Positions 1 to 5,695 of a stretch of 6,041 bases of DNA are shown in pieces. The notes beneath the pieces were generated by a model that was not told where the DNA came from, made no database searches, and saw nothing but the letters and a program-made list of their open reading frames with translations. This stretch comes from Marinilabiliales bacterium. Its GTDB lineage: Bacteria > Bacteroidota > Bacteroidia > Bacteroidales > F082. Numbering within the stretch: position 1 is the first letter of the stretch; each line of letters opens with the position of its first letter. The stretch covers positions 1 through 6,041 of the forward strand of contig PKSW01000227.1 in assembly GCA_002869465.1 (NCBI GenBank), given 5' to 3'. The position numbers and the translations under genes are program-made.

Positions 1-642
1 CAGAATATCATTACAGGTTTTGCCAAGTTTAAAGGAATGCCGGTGGGTATTGTGGCCAATCAGCCGAATTATCTGGCAGGCGTTCTCGACATCAATGCAT
101 CTAGAAAAGCAGCCAGGTTCGTAAGATTTTGCGATGCTTTTAACATCCCGATTGTTACCCTGGTGGATGTTCCGGGATTTTTACCTGGAAGCGCCCAGGA
201 ATATGGAGGTATTATACTGCATGGTGCAAAGTTGCTTTTTGCTTATGGCGAAGCTACGGTGCCGAAAATCACGATTACTTTACGAAAGTCCTATGGTGGC
301 GCGCATGATGTAATGGGATCGAAGCAATTACGGGGAGATATTAATTATGCATGGCCATCTGCAGAAATTGCAGTTATGGGACCTGATGGCGCCATCGAAG
401 TGTTGGAAGGCAAATATATCAGGTCGATTGAAGATGAAGAAGAACGAAAAAAATACAAACGGAAAAAAGAAAAAGAATACAGAGATCGTTTTGCCAATCC
501 TTACGAAGCGGCAAGTTATGGTTATATCGATGATGTGATTGAGCCTAGGAATACGCGTTTCAGAATTATCAGGGCATTGCGTTCTATTGCTTCTAAAAAG
601 GACCTGAATCCTCCTAAAAAACATTCAAATATTCCATTATAA
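1..642 (+). CDS. mmdA: Methylmalonyl-CoA decarboxylase alpha subunit / acyl-CoA carboxyltransferase (C-terminal part)
   Basis: The gene enters from the left edge. Frame 1 is open from base 1, so the ATG at 37 is internal and not the start. The visible 213 residues are the C-terminal carboxyltransferase half of a family usually about 510-520 residues long. Seen: VDVPGF at fragment residues 55-60, the YGGAHD loop at 98-103 (family oxyanion-hole region), AWPSAEIAVMG just after, a lysine/glutamate-rich helix near 142-162, and the typical proline-lysine-rich tail ending in NIPL. Family knowledge: this subunit transfers CO2 between a CoA thioester and biotin in the cytoplasm. The linked OadG-like, biotin-carrier and beta-subunit genes favour the Na+-pumping methylmalonyl-CoA decarboxylase over propionyl-CoA carboxylase, but the carboxyltransferase could be shared with a carboxylase. 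Substrate choice (methylmalonyl- versus another acyl-CoA) is inferred. The next gene follows after 29 bases. Confidence 0.9.
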   Translation, partial: QNIITGFAKFKGMPVGIVANQPNYLAGVLDINASRKAARFVRFCDAFNIPIVTLVDVPGFLPGSAQEYGGIILHGAKLLFAYGEATVPKITITLRKSYGGAHDVMGSKQLRGDINYAWPSAEIAVMGPDGAIEVLEGKYIRSIEDEEERKKYKRKKEKEYRDRFANPYEAASYGYIDDVIEPRNTRFRIIRALRSIASKKDLNPPKKHSNIPL

Positions 643-671
643 AACATCTTCATCTGAATAGCTAATAAATT

Positions 672-1025
672 ATGACATTGATTTTTGAAACGCCGGCATT
701 GATATCAGATGGGATAACCATCGCGATAACGGGCTATATCATTGTATTTACGGCGCTTGTACTTTTGTATTTTATATTTTATTACTTGTCGAAAGCCATT
801 ATCAGAAATACCAGAAGAAGAATGGCCAGGGCAGGTAAACATCAAGTGAAGGAAAATAATGATGTGCATATCAGTGGCGAAGTAACAGCAGCTATCGCGA
901 TGGCAATTTATTTAAACCGCGATCTGCATGATACCGAAAGCGATATCCTAACAATTAAGAAAATTTCAAAGGATTATTCTCCCTGGAGTTCAAAGATATA
1001 TGGCATGCGCTATTTCAGACGATAA
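672..1025 (+). CDS. mmdD: OadG/MmdD-like small membrane subunit of sodium-pump decarboxylase
   Basis: A 117-residue protein with one clear hydrophobic helix at about residues 15-38, followed by a basic stretch (RNTRRR, 45-50) that should face the cytoplasm. A soluble tail carries an EVTAAIAMAIYL segment (70-81) and ends in YSPWSSKIYG (102-111). I recognise both as typical of the OadG-family proteins in Bacteroidota decarboxylase operons. In the family, this subunit anchors and stabilises the complex, tying the soluble carboxyltransferase and biotin carrier to the membrane beta subunit. It has no catalytic motif of its own. It lies 29 bases after the carboxyltransferase and 11 bases before the biotin carrier, the place of mmdD in an mmdA-D-C-B order. 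Sequence conservation in this family is low, so the call rests on the helix, the tail motif and the context together. Confidence 0.85.
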   Translation: MTLIFETPALISDGITIAITGYIIVFTALVLLYFIFYYLSKAIIRNTRRRMARAGKHQVKENNDVHISGEVTAAIAMAIYLNRDLHDTESDILTIKKISKDYSPWSSKIYGMRYFRR

Positions 1026-1036
1026 ATTGTAGTAAA

Positions 1037-1474
1037 ATGAAAGAATTTAAGTTCACAATTCATGGCAACGAATACGAAGTTGAAATCAAACAACTTGAAG
1101 AAGGCATAGGTAAAATTGAGGTAAACGGAACTTTGTATGAAGTTGAACTTCATAAAAAAGAAGAAAAAGCTTCAAAGACACCTATACTGATGCGAAGCCC
1201 GGTACCCACTGCAAAGGGGGCGCATAAAATCAAAAAATCAAAAGGCGGACTTTTCAAAGTAACAGCGCCTTTACCGGGCAATGTGCTTCAGGTTTTTGTG
1301 AAAGAAGGGGACGAGGTAAAAAAAGGTGATAAGTTGCTTTTATATGAAGCTATGAAAATGGAAAATACAGTTGTTTCCGAAAAAGTAGGGCACGTAAAAA
1401 CAATTAAAGTAAAACCGGGAGACGCCGTACTCCAGGACGACCTGTTAATAGAATTGGAATTGGAACAGGAATAA
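1037..1474 (+). CDS. mmdC: Biotin carboxyl carrier subunit of the decarboxylase
   Basis: A 145-residue biotin carrier. Residues 1-40 form a small beta-rich N-terminal segment seen in many Bacteroidota carriers. A lysine-rich linker (about 41-72) follows; such linkers are usually Pro/Ala-rich in other phyla. The biotinyl domain spans about 74-142. The biotinylation motif EAMKMEN covers 104-110, with Lys107 as the expected biotin attachment site, and the family's Pro-Gly turn (LPGNV, 79-83) and Gly-Asp (EGDEVKKGD) pattern are present. The protein shuttles CO2 from the carboxyltransferase to the membrane beta subunit and should need biotin protein ligase, which is not in this window. Its TAA stop shares one base with the ATG of the next gene (TAATG), which suggests translational coupling with the beta subunit. 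A lipoyl domain is unlikely given the AMKM motif and the neighbours. Confidence 0.93.
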   Translation: MKEFKFTIHGNEYEVEIKQLEEGIGKIEVNGTLYEVELHKKEEKASKTPILMRSPVPTAKGAHKIKKSKGGLFKVTAPLPGNVLQVFVKEGDEVKKGDKLLLYEAMKMENTVVSEKVGHVKTIKVKPGDAVLQDDLLIELELEQE

Positions 1475-2814
1475 TGGCAGATATGAATCATTTAAGAAGA
1501 GCTTATACCATTATCGGTATTATTGTATTTCTCGGAATACTCCATTTCATCGTTTTTCAGTCGCCTGGCTTTGCTAATGAATTGGGTGAAGTACAGCAAA
1601 TCCAACATGAATCTGCCCTCAACAACTCCCAACATGGTGTGATGGATGGCATCAACAAATTCATCAGTTATACAGGTTTCAGAAATGCTACGCCGGGTAA
1701 TATTATCATGATATTGGTAGGTTTGGTTTTTATATTTCTGGCGATTAAATATGATTACGAACCCTTGTTGCTGATACCTATTGGAACGGGAGTAATTATC
1801 GGGAACATCCCATTTTTCCAAGATGGCGGCATTAACCTGCAATTAGGCATTTACCAGGAAGGTAGCGTACTTAATTATTTGTATTTTGGTGTTGTTAAAG
1901 GGATTTATCCCCCATTGATATTTCTGGGCATAGGCGCCATGACAGACTTCTCATCATTGATTTCAAATCCGCGGCTGATGCTGTTGGGTGCTGCTGCACA
2001 GGTGGGTATTTTCTTAACATTTATCGGTGCACTTTATCTCGGATTTAATATGCCCGAAGCAGGTGCTATTGGTATCATCGGTGGTGCCGACGGGCCAACG
2101 GCTATTTTCCTGTCGTCAAAACTGGCCAACGGAAGTATTATCAACGGCTTACAAACCAAAAATTTGATCGGGCCCATTGCTATTGCTGCTTATTCATACA
2201 TGGCACTGGTTCCGGTGATTCAACCACCGATCATGCGCTTATTAACTTCGAAAAAGGAACGTGTGATCCGCATGAAACCACCCCGCTCAGTAAGTAAACT
2301 CGAAAAGATCATATTCCCAATCGTAGCCTTAATATTGACCACATTTATCTCACCGGGCGCATTGCCATTGCTGGGGATGTTGTTTTTTGGAAACCTGCTC
2401 AAGGAAAGCGGCGTGACCAAACGACTGGCAGATACTGCAAGAACTTCATTGATCGATATTGTAACGATTTTATTGGGACTTACCGTTGGTGCCTCAACAC
2501 AGGCTGATGTATTTCTCACCAGCGAATCTATATTGATATTCGTACTCGGAGCCTTGTCATTTATTATCGCCACAGCCGGCGGTGTTATGTTTGCCAAAGT
2601 GATGAATGTGTTTATCAAAGAAGGCAATAAAATAAACCCATTGGTGGGTGCTGCAGGCGTGTCGGCGGTACCTGACAGCGCCAGAGTAGTGCAAAACGAA
2701 GGTCTGAGGTACGATTCATCCAACCACTTGTTAATGCATGCGATGGCGCCTAATGTTTCGGGCGTGATTGGTTCAGCTGTTGCAGCAGGAATTTTAATGA
2801 GTTTCTTATTATAA
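1474..2814 (+). CDS. mmdB: Sodium-translocating decarboxylase beta subunit (OadB/MmdB family)
   Basis: A 446-residue polytopic inner-membrane protein. It decarboxylates carboxybiotin on the carrier and couples this to Na+ export. The motif IIGGADGPT (201-209) contains Asp206, matching the essential Asp203 of Klebsiella OadB as I recall it. Near the C-terminus, Asn388, Gly392, Ser397 and Arg404 have the same spacing as the Klebsiella residues N373, G377, S382 and R389 implicated in Na+ and proton handling. About nine or more hydrophobic segments are visible. Unusually, about 60 residues precede the usual first segment (which begins near NKFISYTGF): a hydrophobic helix at 12-28, then a polar Gln/Asn-rich stretch. 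The start at 1474 is supported by the TAATG overlap with the carrier gene. A later start is possible, for example Met57, but it would discard the coupled start. Last gene of the operon; 52 bases to udk. Confidence 0.94.
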   Translation: MADMNHLRRAYTIIGIIVFLGILHFIVFQSPGFANELGEVQQIQHESALNNSQHGVMDGINKFISYTGFRNATPGNIIMILVGLVFIFLAIKYDYEPLLLIPIGTGVIIGNIPFFQDGGINLQLGIYQEGSVLNYLYFGVVKGIYPPLIFLGIGAMTDFSSLISNPRLMLLGAAAQVGIFLTFIGALYLGFNMPEAGAIGIIGGADGPTAIFLSSKLANGSIINGLQTKNLIGPIAIAAYSYMALVPVIQPPIMRLLTSKKERVIRMKPPRSVSKLEKIIFPIVALILTTFISPGALPLLGMLFFGNLLKESGVTKRLADTARTSLIDIVTILLGLTVGASTQADVFLTSESILIFVLGALSFIIATAGGVMFAKVMNVFIKEGNKINPLVGAAGVSAVPDSARVVQNEGLRYDSSNHLLMHAMAPNVSGVIGSAVAAGILMSFLL

Positions 2815-2835
2815 TGTATCAAAGCCCGATTTTTT

Positions 2836-2843
2836 TAATTTTG
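2836..2843 (+). promoter_or_regulatory. Candidate Bacteroidota -7 promoter element for udk
   Basis: TAATTTTG matches the Bacteroidota -7 consensus TAnnTTTG at every fixed position. It lies 23 bases before the udk ATG, in the 52-base gap after the decarboxylase operon. No convincing TTTG-type -33 element is found about 19-21 bases upstream, where the end of the previous gene lies, so the promoter may be weak or the match may be chance in AT-rich DNA. The 5' leader also contains short overlapping inverted repeats (TTGAAT/ATTCAA at 2841-2856 and AATTC/GAATT at 2850-2861), too short for a firm call. Confidence 0.4.
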
Positions 2844-2866
2844 AATGGTAATTCAAGAATTGATTC

Positions 2867-3478
2867 ATGCTAATTATAGGTATTGCAGGAGGAAGTGGTT
2901 CAGGTAAAACTACTGTTGTCAATAAAATTGTTGATTCACTCCCTAAAAAAACGGTGGTTGTTATCCCTCAGGATGCATATTATTACGATAACGGACATCT
3001 TTCTCAGGAAGAAAAATTGAAAATTAATTTCGACCATCCAAACTCCATTGAATGGGATTTGTTAATCAAACAAATTGATCAGTTACGAAAGGAACAACCC
3101 ATTCAAATGCCGATGTACAATTATGTGACCTGTGCACGGGCAAAAGAAACCATTACCATTGAACCAAAAACCGTTGTAATTGTTGAAGGGATATTAATAC
3201 TTGGGAACAAGGAACTCAGAAAACGAATGGACATCAAATTATTTGTTTCAACAGATAACGACGACCGCCTGATCCGAATTATGAGAAGGGACATCGTGGA
3301 GCGGGGACGTTCCTACAATGATGTACTTAATCATTATGAAAAATTTGTGAAACCCATGCACAATCAGTTTATCGAGCCAACCAAACTTTTTGCGGATGTC
3401 ATCATTCCGCAGGGGGGTGAAAATAAGGTAGCCATTGATATGGTTGTTTCGCGCATTAAAATGAACCTGCATATTTAA
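2867..3478 (+). CDS. udk: Uridine kinase
   Basis: A complete 203-residue P-loop kinase that phosphorylates uridine (and usually cytidine) to the monophosphate in pyrimidine salvage, in the cytoplasm. The start is firm because the Walker A loop GGSGSGKT begins at residue 8, as usual for the family. Other family signatures: PQDAYYYD (34-41), the NFDHPNS nucleoside-binding stretch (54-60), a YNYVTCARAKET segment (84-95), VEGILIL (106-112) at the Walker B position, and the arginine-rich lid RIMRRDIVERGRSY (137-150), followed by YEKFVKPMHNQFIEPTK. Length is normal for bacterial Udk (about 205-215). The HPNSIEWDLL variant of the usual HPDAFDxxLL still fits. Phosphoribulokinase and pantothenate kinase share the fold but not these motifs. 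Probably transcribed from its own promoter, together with the DUF1289 gene that starts at the next base. Confidence 0.95.
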   Translation: MLIIGIAGGSGSGKTTVVNKIVDSLPKKTVVVIPQDAYYYDNGHLSQEEKLKINFDHPNSIEWDLLIKQIDQLRKEQPIQMPMYNYVTCARAKETITIEPKTVVIVEGILILGNKELRKRMDIKLFVSTDNDDRLIRIMRRDIVERGRSYNDVLNHYEKFVKPMHNQFIEPTKLFADVIIPQGGENKVAIDMVVSRIKMNLHI

Positions 3479-3685
3479 ATGAACAACATCAACAATATAA
3501 AATCACCCTGTATTCATGTGTGTACGCATGATGATAAGAATATTTGCTTTGGATGTTACCGAAGTTTGGAAGAGATTAGGAAATGGTATGTCTGTTCCGA
3601 TGAGGAAAAGTTAGAAATTATTAAAAGTGCCGACAAAAGAAGAGCCCAAAAAGATCATAAAGACCAATTTGGGCATTTTGTATAA
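3479..3685 (+). CDS. DUF1289-family small four-cysteine protein
   Basis: A 68-residue protein. Cysteines at 11, 15, 23 and 26 (C-x3-C-x7-C-x2-C) lie in SPCIHVCTHD and ICFGCYRS, followed by LEEIRKWYVCSDEEK. This is the recognisable DUF1289 pattern (SPCxxVC...CxGCxRxxxEIxxW), sometimes annotated as a predicted Fe-S protein. Four closely spaced cysteines suggest a bound metal (zinc or an Fe-S cluster), but the sequence cannot say which. A fifth cysteine is at 39. The C-terminus is highly charged (about 50-62) and probably helical. The ATG follows directly on the udk stop codon with no spacer, so ribosomes finishing udk probably reinitiate here. The biochemical function of the family is not known to me, and the udk link alone does not establish one. 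A strong hairpin lies just after the stop. Confidence 0.85.
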   Translation: MNNINNIKSPCIHVCTHDDKNICFGCYRSLEEIRKWYVCSDEEKLEIIKSADKRRAQKDHKDQFGHFV

Positions 3686-3691
3686 ATTTAT

Positions 3692-3710
3692 TGAAGTTTG
3701 ATAAACTTCA
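3692..3710. terminator. Hairpin between convergent genes, likely bidirectional terminator
   Basis: TGAAGTTT at 3692-3699 and AAACTTCA at 3703-3710 are perfect reverse complements with a three-base GAT loop. The hairpin sits in the 38-base gap between the end of the DUF1289 gene and the end of the oppositely oriented membrane-protein gene, as expected for a shared terminator. The stem is AT-rich and neither side has a long U-tract: the plus side is followed by GCGTGTTATATTCTT and the minus side reads into ATAAATTTATA. Intrinsic termination may therefore be weak, or may depend on Rho or on transcript collision. Confidence 0.5.
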
Positions 3711-3723
3711 GCGTGTTATATTC

Positions 3724-4062
3724 TTACAACATTTCCTTTCGCTCTTTCTTTTCAAGAAAATGACTCACTACAAGACCAATGCCACCGAATAAAAAGATCA
3801 TTGAGAAATAAGCTGCTTCATCATTCAAGGTGGTAGTTTCTACTAAAGTAGCGCCTATGATCACACCTACGGCTACTCCTATACATAACAAACCGATTTT
3901 TAACGCGTAATAATTAAAGTTGGGTTTGGTGACTAACAAAGATGCGTCGGCTCCTTTTTCAATCAGCACCATACGCTCTTTTCTCCTCACCAATAAATGA
4001 ATAATTCCGTAAGCAAAACTAAATACAATGGCTACTACAAAAACCGGTACTATATCTTCCAT
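3724..4062 (-). CDS. Small three-helix membrane protein, DUF6249-like
   Basis: A 112-residue protein. Predicted membrane helices lie at about 5-25, 53-74 and 85-103. Between the first two is a conserved-looking cytoplasmic segment, RRKERMVLIEKGADASLL (26-43), the hallmark I associate with DUF6249 proteins common in Bacteroidota. Function is unknown. Relatives are often found beside ECF sigma-factor genes, but none is in this window. The C-terminal tail is charged (EKKERKEML). The ATG at 4060-4062 is preceded by AT-rich DNA without a Shine-Dalgarno sequence, which is usual for the phylum. It stands alone on the minus strand, convergent with udk/DUF1289 and divergent from tryptophanase. No reliable promoter could be identified upstream. 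Confidence 0.75.
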   Translation of the reverse strand: MEDIVPVFVVAIVFSFAYGIIHLLVRRKERMVLIEKGADASLLVTKPNFNYYALKIGLLCIGVAVGVIIGATLVETTTLNDEAAYFSMIFLFGGIGLVVSHFLEKKERKEML

Positions 4063-4217
4063 AATAATAAAATTTAAGGTTTATCAATTTAATTTGTATT
4101 TAGGACGCACCTATTATCGTCTGGTTACAAAGTTTTTAATAATTTTGAGGCCTGAACGCGTCAATATGTTGATTCTATTGGACATAAATAGAGAAATGAA
4201 TTTTTTGAATATAAAGA

Positions 4218-4236
4218 AAAGAGATCCCCTCTCTTT
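4218..4236. repeat. Inverted repeat (hairpin) in the tryptophanase upstream region
   Basis: AAAGAGA (4218-4224) and TCTCTTT (4230-4236) are perfect reverse complements around a TCCCC loop, about 68 bases before the tryptophanase start. It is the only clear structure in the 241-base gap 4063-4303, which is otherwise AT-rich with no convincing gene or promoter. On the plus strand the stem is followed by ATAATT, so it is a weak terminator or attenuator candidate at best. It could also be an operator. The stem is short and could arise by chance. Confidence 0.35.
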
Positions 4237-4303
4237 ATAATTCCGGTATTGCTGTCCGCAATTATTTCTTTACAATTTTACATTCATAAAATTCAAAAAA
4301 ACA

Positions 4304-5689
4304 ATGGACTTACCTTTTTCAGAATCATATAAAATAAAGATGGTGGAGAACATCCACAGAAGTTCCCGTCAGGAGAGAGAAGTCTGGATTAAAGAAGCCA
4401 GCTATAACCTATTTAACTTAAAAAGCAGCCAGGTATATATTGATCTGCTAACCGACTCGGGCACAGGCGCCATGAGCGATAAACAATGGTCGGAAATGAT
4501 GCTGGGCGACGAAAGCTATGCCGGAGCCTCATCCTATTATAAAATGAAAAAAGCAATTCAGGAAATTACCGGCTTTGAATACTTTTTACCTACGCACCAG
4601 GGGCGGGCAGCTGAGAATGTACTTTTTTCAGCATTGATAAAAGAAGGGGATATCATCCCCGGTAACACGCATTTTGATACCACAAAAGGCCATATCGAAT
4701 TCCGAAGGGCCCACGCCATTGATTGTACCATCGATGAGGCTTTCAACACCACGCTGGATTATCCTTTTAAAGGCAATATTGATATCGATAAACTTGAAAA
4801 AGTCCTGAAAAGCCATCCAAAGGAAAAAATACCCCTGATTGTTGTTACCGTTACCTGTAATTCTTCAGGCGGGCAGCCCGTGAGCATGGCCAATATGAAA
4901 GCTGTTCGTGAAGTAGCAGATAAATGCGGAATTCGTGTATTTTTCGATTCAGCTCGTTTTGCTGAAAATGCTTATTTCATTAAATTGAAAGAAAAAGGTT
5001 TTACGGATAAAAGCATACGCGAAATTGTCCGTGAGATGTTTTCATATGCCGACGGCATGACCATGAGTAGCAAAAAAGATGCGATTGTGAACATGGGTGG
5101 ATTTATCGGCTTGCGTGATAAAGAATTGTTTGAAAAGGCAAGCACCTTCAACATTCTTTTTGAAGGATTTATTTCCTATGGGGGTATGTCCGGTCGTGAT
5201 ATGAACGCTCTGGCACAGGGATTATATGAAGGCACGGATTTTAATTACCTCGAAACGCGGATCAACCAGGTAGCATATTTAGGCCAGAAATTAAAAGACA
5301 ATGGCATCCCGGTGCAGTATCCCTTTGGCGGACACGCCATTTATGTAGATGCCAAGCGATTTCTGCCCCATTTTCCGGTGGAAGAATATGTAGCGCAAAC
5401 ATTGGCTGTTGAATTATACCTGGAAGGAGGTATCAGGGGCGTTGAAATTGGAACCCTGTTGGCAGACCGCGATCCGGATACGGGCAAAAATCGTTTCCCC
5501 GAATTAGAGCTGGTGCGATTGACCATCCCGCGCAGGGTATATACCAATAATCATATGGATTATATTGCTGCAGCATTGATCAATGTATACGAACGCAGAA
5601 GCGACATTAAAAGAGGTTTTAAAATTAAAAAAGAAGCGCCTATATTGCGACACTTTACGGTAGAACTGGAACGGGTTAAACAGAGGTAA
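4304..5689 (+). CDS. tnaA: Tryptophanase (L-tryptophan indole-lyase)
   Basis: A complete 461-residue PLP enzyme of the beta-eliminating lyase family, which splits tryptophan to indole, pyruvate and ammonia in the cytoplasm. Seen: IDLLTDSGTGAMSD (46-59), THQGR (97-101), DSARFAENAYF (215-225, with PLP-contacting Asp215 and Arg218), SSKKDA (255-260, Lys258 the Schiff-base lysine), and RLTIPR (405-410, Arg405 expected to hold the substrate carboxylate). The close relative tyrosine phenol-lyase is disfavoured: Asp125 replaces its Thr124, Ile382 its phenol-binding Arg381, and His450 its Phe448. Asp and His are the tryptophanase residues. Elsewhere the protein reads closer to tyrosine phenol-lyase (SDKQW, SGRDMNALAQGL), and it lacks an insertion before the FDTT motif that E. 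coli TnaA has. The start gives the normal family N-terminus (FSESYKIKMVE). No tryptophan permease or Trp-containing TnaC leader is visible. A methionine sulfoxide reductase homologue begins six bases downstream. Confidence 0.92.
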   Translation: MDLPFSESYKIKMVENIHRSSRQEREVWIKEASYNLFNLKSSQVYIDLLTDSGTGAMSDKQWSEMMLGDESYAGASSYYKMKKAIQEITGFEYFLPTHQGRAAENVLFSALIKEGDIIPGNTHFDTTKGHIEFRRAHAIDCTIDEAFNTTLDYPFKGNIDIDKLEKVLKSHPKEKIPLIVVTVTCNSSGGQPVSMANMKAVREVADKCGIRVFFDSARFAENAYFIKLKEKGFTDKSIREIVREMFSYADGMTMSSKKDAIVNMGGFIGLRDKELFEKASTFNILFEGFISYGGMSGRDMNALAQGLYEGTDFNYLETRINQVAYLGQKLKDNGIPVQYPFGGHAIYVDAKRFLPHFPVEEYVAQTLAVELYLEGGIRGVEIGTLLADRDPDTGKNRFPELELVRLTIPRRVYTNNHMDYIAAALINVYERRSDIKRGFKIKKEAPILRHFTVELERVKQR

Positions 5690-5695
5690 TACATA

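Noticed and set aside
421..480. A-rich, Lys/Glu-coding stretch as a possible slippage or frameshift site in the carboxyltransferase
   Set aside because: The frame continues normally on both sides, and a charged Lys/Glu helix at this place is usual in the family.
1492..1842. 116-residue open frame on the minus strand
   Set aside because: It is antisense to the start of the decarboxylase beta subunit and has no recognisable motif or plausible context.
2220..2822. 200-residue open frame on the minus strand
   Set aside because: It lies antisense to the well-supported decarboxylase beta subunit. The translation is a low-complexity mirror of the membrane protein with no recognisable motif.
4028..4240. 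70-residue open frame on the plus strand
   Set aside because: It starts inside the antisense of the DUF6249-like gene, shows no domain, and extends mostly through AT-rich intergenic DNA. Only its last 14 codons were considered as a possible leader peptide, and that is reported as a weak finding.
4196..4240. Classical TnaC leader peptide
   Set aside because: The short ORF has no Trp codon, which the known tryptophan-sensing leader requires, so it cannot be called TnaC.
4241..4303. Promoter for tnaA
   Set aside because: I looked for TAnnTTTG with an upstream TTTG. The best partial match (TACATTCA at 4279-4286) misses key bases and lacks a -33 partner at suitable spacing. TATAAT at 4236-4241 also has no properly spaced upstream box.
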